Positions 1-5,779 of a stretch of DNA of 11,211 nucleotides are shown here, in pieces. The DNA comes from Comamonas sp. lk (GTDB lineage: Bacteria; Pseudomonadota; Gammaproteobacteria; Burkholderiales; Burkholderiaceae_C): contig CAMDKE010000054.1 of the NCBI GenBank assembly GCA_945901215.1, positions 1 to 11,211 on the forward strand. The letters are read 5' to 3'. Position 1 is the first letter of the stretch. Each line of letters opens with the position of its first letter. The notes below the pieces were generated by a model. That model did not search any database. It saw nothing but the letters and a program-made list of their open reading frames with translations, and was not told the DNA's origin. A program made the translations under genes and the position numbers.

Positions 1-2
1 AT

Positions 3-635
3 ACAAAAATCAACGAATGGGAGCAGCTGACATTCAACTTTTGTGGTCGTGTGGGTGAAGTTAACGACCAAATCATCTTGTTTCCAGATTTCAACCTTGA
101 CGGTCGGACCTCAGACACAACAAGTTATCTTGACAACATAAGCTTCAATGCCTGCCCAGCGACGACCGTTCCTACGACAGAGCCCGCGTTCCCAACCGCA
201 CTGACAGCCAATGTGATCTCTCTGTACGGTGACGGGTATACCACCGTCACTGGAACCGACACACCCAAATGGGGGGGTATGACGACCACGTTAACTGCGG
301 AAACGTATGCAGGAAACAAGGTCCTGAAGCTTGCAAGCTTCAACTACCAAGGTTTCACCATTCCGGCCCCCCAGGACGTTTCAAAACATACGAGCCTGCA
401 TATTGATTTCTGGTCACAAACGGCGACCACCATTGAGGTCAAGCTTGTGAGCCTTTATGGGGGCGTAAAGCAGCAATCAATTCTTATCCCGGTCAGCGCT
501 GGGGTTTGGACAAGTAAGGACATCCCCCTTTCGAGTTTCACCATTCCCGACAAAACCAAGTTCCAACAACTAATCCTAGCGGTGGCCAATGTTGGCCAGA
601 CGCTCTACGTCGACAACGTCTACTTCTGGAAATAG
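3..635 (+). CDS. Exported modular protein with C-terminal carbohydrate-binding-like modules (5' partial)
   Basis: The reading frame is open to the left window edge (first full codon at position 3), so the true start lies outside; the GTG at 51 falls inside the fold and is not the start. About 210 residues are visible. The first 55 or so are the end of one beta-rich module (key stretch NEWEQLTFNF, then YLDNISFNACP). A Pro/Thr linker follows, then a module of about 145 residues running from SLYGDGYTTVTGTDTP through HTSLHIDFW and TTIEVKLVSL to LYVDNVYFWK at the C-terminus. The same two-module tail ends the next gene, at roughly 70% identity by eye in the last module. Such jelly-roll-like modules ending in YxDNxYF are known from secreted glycan-active proteins of Bacteroidetes and others; sugar binding here is inferred. 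GC is near 50%, well below the downstream operon. Cysteines in both the partial module and the linker fit an exported protein. Function is otherwise unknown. Confidence 0.8.
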   Translation, partial: TKINEWEQLTFNFCGRVGEVNDQIILFPDFNLDGRTSDTTSYLDNISFNACPATTVPTTEPAFPTALTANVISLYGDGYTTVTGTDTPKWGGMTTTLTAETYAGNKVLKLASFNYQGFTIPAPQDVSKHTSLHIDFWSQTATTIEVKLVSLYGGVKQQSILIPVSAGVWTSKDIPLSSFTIPDKTKFQQLILAVANVGQTLYVDNVYFWK

Positions 636-691
636 ACGACAACACAAGCCCCAACTTGTTCACTAACTCGCCTTGGGATTGATCAACCACT

Positions 692-727
692 TCAATTGCC
701 CCTAGGGAAAACACTATGGGCAATTGA
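692..727. repeat. Inverted repeat, 10-bp perfect arms
   Basis: The arms TCAATTGCCC (692-701) and GGGCAATTGA (718-727) are perfect inverted copies separated by 16 bases. The inner flank also holds the small palindrome CCCTAGGG (700-707). It lies 57 bases after the stop of the first gene. It could be a stem-loop terminator for that gene, but no T-tract follows on either strand. It could equally be a binding site for a dimeric regulator. The inverted symmetry is certain; the role is not. Confidence 0.5.
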
Positions 728-773
728 GGGTAATCACCTAGCGGCGGCACTTTTAAAAGCCAGCAAATTTCTT

Positions 774-779
774 TATCAT
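774..779 (+). promoter_or_regulatory. Possible -10 element of the lipoprotein gene
   Basis: TATCAT lies in the most AT-rich stretch of the intergenic region, just upstream of the 14-bp palindrome and about 80 bases before the GTG start. No convincing -35 box is seen 17 bases upstream (the sequence there is TTTTAA). If used, transcription would start inside the palindrome at 784-797, the arrangement expected for repression. This is weak evidence taken alone. Confidence 0.25.
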
Positions 780-783
780 TCAG

Positions 784-797
784 TGAAAGCGCTTTCA
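784..797. promoter_or_regulatory. Putative LacI-family operator
   Basis: TGAAAGCGCTTTCA is a perfect 14-bp palindrome with a central CG. LacI/GalR-family regulators typically bind even palindromes with a central CG flanked by A/T-rich half sites, and most of them respond to sugars or their phosphates. It sits 63 bases upstream of the lipoprotein GTG start, next to a possible -10 element. A partial direct copy, GAAAGCGC, follows at 798-805. No regulator gene is in the window, so the cognate protein is unknown. The link to carbohydrate availability is inferred from the site form and from the sugar-binding-like modules of the gene it precedes. Confidence 0.5.
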
Positions 798-860
798 GAA
801 AGCGCAATCAGGGATTCGTTTTCAGATTTTCACCACCCACTCGCCTTAGGAGGCCTTGCC

Positions 861-3410
861 GTGTTCCAACTTAGAAAAGTTCTTAATTTGTCAGCCTGTG
901 CCGTCGCCACGGCCATGCTGCTAACCGCCTGCGGAGGCGGTGACGGCGCCAGGGTCAGCAAGATCGACAACGGCTTTTCCGTCGAAGGCGGAATTGCCCA
1001 AAAGGGCCCTATGGCTGCGGGCTCCAAGGTCTCCATTGACGAGCTCATTTCGTCTACTTTTGCCTCTGCCGGGGCGAGCTACAACCTGCAAACCACGGGT
1101 GATCTGGGCACCTTTGATACCTCTGCTTTGCGCATTTCGCGCCAGTACATCAAGACCTATGTCTCGGGCTATTACCGCAACGAAATGACCGGCCTACTCG
1201 CCAACGACCAGGTGACTTTGATGGCCTACAGCGACTTGGATGTCGATCGCTTGGTCAACGTCAACTTGCTCACCACCCTGGCCGGGCCTCGCATCGAGAA
1301 GCTGGTCCAAGATAAAACCAGCACTTCCACCTACCGCAAGTTCAGTGCAGCACGCACCCAGGCGCAAAAAGAAGTTTTGGCCGCCTTTCGTATCTACAAC
1401 AGCACGGACTTGATGCCCGGGGGTACAGATTCCACCAAAAACATTGTTGCTGGCAACTTCAACGAGCTTGATCTGTCCACAGCCCAGACCAGCAGCCAAA
1501 TTCTGGCGGCCCTGTCTGCCGTAGCCGTGAAGGCCGGCTCCAACGGCGCGGGAATCAGCGAGTTCATTGCCGACTTCCAGGCGGACCTGGCTGCCGACGG
1601 GCTGATCAACCAGGCCGCCGTGCGCAGCCAAATTAGCGCTGCCTCGGACACCATGGACATGGCTGTGGTCGCGACCAACCTGAAGACGTTTTTCCCCACC
1701 ACCACCGTGACCGCAGCCTTGTTGAGCCCATGGATCGATAGCAGCAGCGGCGTGGATTTGGTGATTGACAAATACAAGTCCACTGCCTCCGGAACCTCGG
1801 GTACAGAGACCCAGTCTGTCGCCTATGATGCCGGGGCCGACGATGTTGGCCAATGCTTCTCCGCATCGGCTGGTAAGCTATACAAAGGCACCACCGCCAC
1901 CTTTACGCCCGCCACTGCAAATTTGGTTACCGGCACGGTCAAAGCCACTGCCGCCGACTTCTTCAAAATTGGCTTGACGGGTGCAACAGGGCAAACCTCT
2001 GGCTTCATACAGCGCTCGGCGCAAGTCACCACGGGAACTGGCGCCTCCAGCGTAAGCGCCTGCCCCACGGCAGTGCCCACTACCAACGTGACCCGTGTTG
2101 CGATGTATAGCCGCACCAATACCGGTACGCTGCTGCCACAAGCGACCTTGGTCGCCGCTGCGGGCGCAACAAGCTTGGCAGCATCGGCACAGACCACACT
2201 TTCAACGTCCGGCGGGTCTGGTAACGGTGCGATCACTTACGCGGTTGCATCAGGCTCGTGCACGATCAGTGGCAATAAGCTCACGGCAGCATCAGCTGCT
2301 GGCTCTTGCACCGTAACTGCAACCAAGGCTGCAAACAACACGTACTCTGCAGCAACCTCCGCCGCCATCACCATTACGGTGACCACGGGAACCAGCAGCG
2401 CCAGCACCACGTTTGTTACGTTTGACGAAACCACGGCGCCTGGTCTGACCGCATTCGGCGGCGATGTTGGAACGATTGAAACCGACCCCGTCGTCAGCAC
2501 CAACAAAGCAATGAAGATCGTCAAGTCTGCTGGTAACGAGACCTGGGCGGGAGTCACTATCAGCAAGTGCACTTATCCAGAGAACAGCCTGCCGGTGATC
2601 CCACTGACTGCGACCAACAAGACAATGTCCTTAAGGGTCTACTCCAGCGTCGCGAACAAGGTCTTGCGTTTGAAACTTGAGAACGCCGCTAACGCCGCCA
2701 TCAACGTAGAAATGGACGCCACGGTTACCGCAGCCAACACCTGGCAAACCCTGACCTTTGATATCTCCAATATCGCCAACAATAGTGGAAACGCAACTAG
2801 GACTTGGTTGGCAACAGACGTATTGAACAAAGCTTCTGTGTTTGCTGACTTTGGAAACCAAACGGCTGTGACCATGTATGTCGACGATTTGACGTTCATT
2901 GGCACTTCCGGTGTTTCTCAAACCTGCATGACTGCACCCGTGGTGTCGGTCCCAACCACAGCGCCGGCCGTGCCGACAGCGGCCACCGCTAATGTTCAAT
3001 CTCTCTATGGCGATGGCTACACCACAGTCACAGGCACGGATACACCAAACTGGGGCCAGTCCACTGTTGTGAGCACGCAAACGTATGCAAGCAACAACCT
3101 GCTCAAACTTGCGACGTTTGGTTATCAAGGTGTGGTCACCGCAGCAGCACTCGATGTATCCAGCCACACCAGTCTTCATATTGATTTCTGGTCTGAGACT
3201 GCAACCACGATCGAAGTCAAGTTGGTAAGTCTTTCCCCGACATTAGAGACATCGGTGTTCATTCCTGTGGCTGCCGGGACGTGGACGAGCAAAGACATCC
3301 CCATGTCAAGCTTTACGGCACCTGACAAGTCCAAGTTCCAGCAACTAATCTTGGCGGCGGCGGTAAATGGCGGCACGCTCTATGTCGACAACATCTACTT
3401 CTGGAAGTGA
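861..3410 (+). CDS. Surface lipoprotein with Ig-like repeat and two carbohydrate-binding-like modules
   Basis: GTG 861 is chosen because AGGAGG (848-853) lies 7 bases upstream and a lipoprotein signal follows at once; the same frame is open further left, but that stretch lacks a ribosome site. The product is 849 aa. A hydrophobic signal ends in LLTAC with lipidated Cys24, then GGGD; residue +2 is Gly, not the Asp retention signal. Residues about 39-300 carry VEGGIAQKGP..AGS, an LSDLD-like stretch and VNVNLLTTL..RI..LV with QAQKEVLAAF, a pattern known from large bacterial surface lipoproteins. Residues about 424-513 form an Ig-like repeat (GSCTISGNKLTA..GSCTVTATKA). Residues about 515-681 and 709-849 are two beta-rich modules, the second starting near SLYGDGYTTV and ending YVDNIYFWK. 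The modular tail is shared with the preceding gene. Likely role: outer-membrane or surface glycan binding. No catalytic domain was recognised. The C-terminal half has lower GC than the N-terminal half. Confidence is high for a lipoprotein, moderate for sugar binding. Confidence 0.8.
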   Translation: MFQLRKVLNLSACAVATAMLLTACGGGDGARVSKIDNGFSVEGGIAQKGPMAAGSKVSIDELISSTFASAGASYNLQTTGDLGTFDTSALRISRQYIKTYVSGYYRNEMTGLLANDQVTLMAYSDLDVDRLVNVNLLTTLAGPRIEKLVQDKTSTSTYRKFSAARTQAQKEVLAAFRIYNSTDLMPGGTDSTKNIVAGNFNELDLSTAQTSSQILAALSAVAVKAGSNGAGISEFIADFQADLAADGLINQAAVRSQISAASDTMDMAVVATNLKTFFPTTTVTAALLSPWIDSSSGVDLVIDKYKSTASGTSGTETQSVAYDAGADDVGQCFSASAGKLYKGTTATFTPATANLVTGTVKATAADFFKIGLTGATGQTSGFIQRSAQVTTGTGASSVSACPTAVPTTNVTRVAMYSRTNTGTLLPQATLVAAAGATSLAASAQTTLSTSGGSGNGAITYAVASGSCTISGNKLTAASAAGSCTVTATKAANNTYSAATSAAITITVTTGTSSASTTFVTFDETTAPGLTAFGGDVGTIETDPVVSTNKAMKIVKSAGNETWAGVTISKCTYPENSLPVIPLTATNKTMSLRVYSSVANKVLRLKLENAANAAINVEMDATVTAANTWQTLTFDISNIANNSGNATRTWLATDVLNKASVFADFGNQTAVTMYVDDLTFIGTSGVSQTCMTAPVVSVPTTAPAVPTAATANVQSLYGDGYTTVTGTDTPNWGQSTVVSTQTYASNNLLKLATFGYQGVVTAAALDVSSHTSLHIDFWSETATTIEVKLVSLSPTLETSVFIPVAAGTWTSKDIPMSSFTAPDKSKFQQLILAAAVNGGTLYVDNIYFWK

Positions 3411-3465
3411 TTGCCGAAACCTAGGCGACTACTTCAAGTAAATTCCTAAAGCTCGTCTTTAGCCC

Positions 3466-3500
3466 AACCGCCGCGACGCCCACAAGGCCTCGCGGCGGTT
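3466..3500 (+). terminator. Strong GC-rich stem-loop, likely terminator of the lipoprotein gene
   Basis: AACCGCCGCGA (3466-3476) and TCGCGGCGGTT (3490-3500) are perfect 11-bp inverted arms around a 13-base loop. It lies 56 bases after the lipoprotein stop and 66 bases before gspG. The stem is strong, but only a poor T-rich stretch follows (TTCCACATTTG), so it is not a textbook intrinsic terminator. It probably separates the lipoprotein transcript from the secretion operon, perhaps with Rho help. Confidence 0.55.
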
Positions 3501-3566
3501 CCACATTTGTCAGGCAGAATTGATTTATCTCGGCGCAAGCCGGCCCTGCCCGAAATACCATCCGCC

Positions 3567-4010
3567 ATGCCTTCGCAACCACACTCTCTTTCAAAAACCC
3601 TCCAACGCGGCTTCACCCTAATAGAGCTGATGGTGGTGCTGCTCATCATCGGCGTGCTGGCTGCGCTCATCGTGCCCAATGTGCTCGACCGCGCCGACGA
3701 CGCCAAGGTCACCGCCGCCAAGACCGATGTCAGCAACCTGATGCAGGCGCTCAAGCTCTACCGGCTTGACAACAGCCGCTACCCCAGCGCCGAGCAAGGC
3801 CTGGCCGCGCTGGTGAATAAGCCCACGACCGAGCCGGTGCCGACCAACTGGAAGAAAAACCTTGACCAGCTGCCCAACGACCCCTGGGGCAAGCCCTACG
3901 TCTACCTGAACCCGGGGGTCAAGGGCGAGATTGACGTCATGTCCTTCGGCGCCGACGGCCAGTCAGGCGGCGAGGGCAAAAATGCCGACATTGGCAGCTG
4001 GCAGCCCTAA
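3567..4010 (+). CDS. gspG: Type II secretion major pseudopilin GspG
   Basis: GspG is the main subunit of the periplasmic pseudopilus that drives folded exoproteins through the secretin. The 147-aa product has the usual family length. A 15-residue leader ends in QRG, followed by FTLIE, so prepilin peptidase would cut after Gly15 and leave N-terminal Phe with the conserved Glu at mature position 5. A hydrophobic helix spans residues about 16-36. The C-terminal half carries the family pattern YPSAEQGLAALV, LPNDPWGKPYVY and SFGADGQSGGEGKNADIGSW, the last being the calcium-binding loop region of GspG. ATG 3567 gives this short leader; an in-frame TTG at 3507 would add 20 residues without a better ribosome site. 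There is no clear Shine-Dalgarno before 3567 and no clear sigma-70 promoter in 3501-3566, although TTGTCA occurs at 3507. It is the first gene of the visible operon. Confidence 0.95.
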   Translation: MPSQPHSLSKTLQRGFTLIELMVVLLIIGVLAALIVPNVLDRADDAKVTAAKTDVSNLMQALKLYRLDNSRYPSAEQGLAALVNKPTTEPVPTNWKKNLDQLPNDPWGKPYVYLNPGVKGEIDVMSFGADGQSGGEGKNADIGSWQP

Positions 4011-4581
4011 GGCGGCGCACCGGCGCTCCTGGCACTGCAGCACAGGCTCGCCGCGCCGCCCAGAATCCCTGCGCGGCCATCAGCGCCAGCCGGGCCAGCG
4101 CGGCTTTACCCTGCTGGAGCTGCTGGTGGTGATGGCTATTGTGGCCATCGCCTCGGCGGGCGTGGTGCTCACCCTGCGCGACAGCAGCGCCTCGGACCTG
4201 GAACGCGACGCCCAGCGTCTGGCGGCGGTGCTGGAATCGGGCCGCGCGCAGTCGCGCATGCAGGGCACGCCGGTGACCTGGCGCGCTGTGCCCGGCGGCT
4301 TTGCGCTTGAAGGCCTGAACCCGCCCCTGCCACCCCAAGTCTGGCTCAGCGCCGATACCACCCTGAGCGCCGTGCTGCACAACCCAACGCCCGGGGCGCC
4401 CAATGCCAGCGCCGACCGCCTCACCCTGGGGCCCGAGCCGATATTGGAAGCGCAGGCCGTGGTCCTGGCCGCGCGCAGCAAGCCCGCAATCCGCCTGCAA
4501 CTCGCCACCGACGGCCTGCGCCCCTTTGCGCTGGTGCCCGTAGGCACAGCGTTGGGAACCACACCAGGTGCCACGCCATGA
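3982..4581 (+). CDS. gspH: Type II secretion minor pseudopilin GspH
   Basis: GspH is a minor pseudopilin near the tip of the T2SS pseudopilus. The prepilin motif is QRG followed by FTLLELLVVMAIVAIASAGVV, with Glu at mature position 5. The globular part is beta-rich, as in GspH/FimT proteins (VTWRAVPGGFALEG). The start is uncertain. ATG 3982 overlaps gspG by 29 bases and has GAGGG (3972-3976) 5 bases upstream, giving 199 aa but a 41-residue leader, far longer than the usual 5-15. TTG 3991 is similar. A CTG at 4069 would give a typical 12-residue leader but is a rare start codon. The gene ends in an ATGA overlap with gspI, showing translational coupling. Assignment to GspH is by motif and position between gspG and gspI; sequence similarity in this family is low outside the N-terminus. 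Confidence 0.87.
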   Translation: MPTLAAGSPKAAHRRSWHCSTGSPRRPESLRGHQRQPGQRGFTLLELLVVMAIVAIASAGVVLTLRDSSASDLERDAQRLAAVLESGRAQSRMQGTPVTWRAVPGGFALEGLNPPLPPQVWLSADTTLSAVLHNPTPGAPNASADRLTLGPEPILEAQAVVLAARSKPAIRLQLATDGLRPFALVPVGTALGTTPGATP

Positions 4582-4955
4582 CGCCCGCCCGAGGCCACCG
4601 CGCATTCGCGCAGGGCTTTACGCTGGTGGAAGTGCTGGTGGCGCTCACCATCGTGGGCGTAGCGCTGCTGGCCGGTCTTAAAGCCACAGGCGCCTTGACG
4701 CTGCACGCCCAGCGCCAAAGCGATGTGCTGCTGGGCCAACTCTGCGCCGAAAACGCGCTGCACCAAATCCGCCTGGGCCGCCAGATGCCCGGTGTGGGCG
4801 AAAGCAGCCGCGAATGCCTGCAAGGCGGCCAAACCTTCACCCTGCTGCTCAATGTGCAGCCCACGCCCAACCCAAACTTTGTGCGCGTGGACACCCAGGT
4901 GCGCAATGCCACCGAGCCGGTGCTGCGCCTGTCCACCATCGTGGGGCGCAACTGA
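4578..4955 (+). CDS. gspI: Type II secretion minor pseudopilin GspI
   Basis: GspI is a small minor pseudopilin that forms the pseudopilus tip complex with GspJ and GspK. The 125-aa product has the usual family length. The leader MTPARGHRAFAQG is cut before FTLVEVLVALTIVGVALLA, with Glu at mature position 5. After the helix comes QLCAENALHQIRLG, matching the A-x-N region typical of GspI, and a short beta domain (FTLLLNVQPTPNPNFVRVDTQV). Two cysteines, in QLCAEN and SRECLQ, might form a periplasmic disulfide. It overlaps gspH by ATGA (4578-4581), and its stop overlaps the start of gspJ in TGATG (4953-4957), so the three genes are translated from one message. Confidence 0.94.
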   Translation: MTPARGHRAFAQGFTLVEVLVALTIVGVALLAGLKATGALTLHAQRQSDVLLGQLCAENALHQIRLGRQMPGVGESSRECLQGGQTFTLLLNVQPTPNPNFVRVDTQVRNATEPVLRLSTIVGRN

Positions 4956-5779
4956 TGGCCGCTGCCCCCACCCCCGGCAGTGGCGCCACCGCGCCCGGCC
5001 CGCAAAAACCATCTGCCGCGGCGCTGCGGCACCCTGCGCAGCGCGGCTTTACCCTGATCGAGCTGCTGGTGGCGCTGGCGCTGATGGCGCTGATGGCGGC
5101 CATGTCCTGGCGTGGCCTGGACGCCATGGCGGTTGCACAAAAGCGCCTGGCCCAACATTCGGACGGGCTGCTGACCCTGCAAACCGGCCTGGCCCAGTGG
5201 GGCGCCGACCTGGACGCGCTGGCGCTTCAGCCCAACATCCCCAGCATCGACTGGGACGGCCGGGCCCTGCGCCTGCTGCGCCGCGGAAGCCAGTCTGCGG
5301 GCGAGGGCTTGCACGTGGTGGCCTGGTCACAGCGGTTGGTGGGCGACACCACCTATTGGCTGCGCTGGCAGTCGCCCGCGCTGACCACGCGCGCCGAGCT
5401 GCAGGCCGCCTGGAATCAGGCCGCACGTTGGGGCCAAAACCCCAGTGACGAGGACCGCCGCTCAGAGGTGCGCATTACCCCGCTGGCGGGCTGGCAGATA
5501 TTTTTCTACCGGGGTGGCGCCTGGGCCAATCCCTTGTCGTCTGCCGACAGCAGCGCGCCTGCTGAAGGCGCGGCCCCGGCGCCTGCCGCGCCCGCATCGG
5601 GCACTGCCGTAGTGGGTCAGCCCACGGGCGCAGGCCTTGGCGACCCCACACGCAGCGCCGCTGCTGGCGCCGCCATGCCCGACGGCGTGCGCCTTCTGCT
5701 GACCTTGCCGCCAGGCCAGGCGGTCAGCGGCGTACTCAGCCGGGACTGGGCCCGCACGGGCCTGGGGGGCGCGCAATGA
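4955..5779 (+). CDS. gspJ: Type II secretion minor pseudopilin GspJ
   Basis: GspJ is a tip minor pseudopilin that binds GspI and GspK. ATG 4955 overlaps the gspI stop. The 274-aa product is longer than the roughly 200 usual in the family, for two reasons. The leader is 31 residues, rich in Ala and Pro, ending in AQRG before FTLIELLVALALMALMAAMSW (Glu at mature position 5). In addition, an Ala/Pro/Gly-rich low-complexity stretch of about 45 residues (about 195-240) is inserted before the last strands (MPDGVRLLLTLPPGQ). The family pattern MSWRGLDAM, the DLDAL region and LRLLRRGS/VVAWSQR are clear. The stop overlaps gspK in ATGA (5776-5779). Confidence 0.94.
   Translation: MAAAPTPGSGATAPGPQKPSAAALRHPAQRGFTLIELLVALALMALMAAMSWRGLDAMAVAQKRLAQHSDGLLTLQTGLAQWGADLDALALQPNIPSIDWDGRALRLLRRGSQSAGEGLHVVAWSQRLVGDTTYWLRWQSPALTTRAELQAAWNQAARWGQNPSDEDRRSEVRITPLAGWQIFFYRGGAWANPLSSADSSAPAEGAAPAPAAPASGTAVVGQPTGAGLGDPTRSAAAGAAMPDGVRLLLTLPPGQAVSGVLSRDWARTGLGGAQ

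Noticed and set aside
696..860. An in-frame extension of the lipoprotein gene to an upstream start near 696
   Set aside because: It would put about 55 residues before the signal peptide and lacks a ribosome site, while GTG 861 has AGGAGG at the right distance followed by a typical lipoprotein signal.
1194..2572. Minus-strand frames opposite the lipoprotein gene
   Set aside because: No ribosome site or known motif; the plus-strand frame has a signal peptide and recognisable domains.
3507..3530. TTGTCA at 3507 with TTATCT at 3525 as a gspG promoter
   Set aside because: The spacing is only 12 bases, too short for sigma-70; no better pair was seen, so no promoter is annotated.
3531..3542. Small hairpin CGGC-GCAA-GCCG upstream of gspG
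   Set aside because: A four-base stem in GC-rich DNA is common by chance; no riboswitch or leader structure was recognised around it.
4080..5314. Long minus-strand open frames over gspH-gspJ (for example 4080-5012 and 4421-5314)
   Set aside because: They lie opposite clear gsp genes in GC-rich DNA, encode Arg/Ala/Gly-rich sequences with no recognisable motif, and are expected shadows of codon bias.
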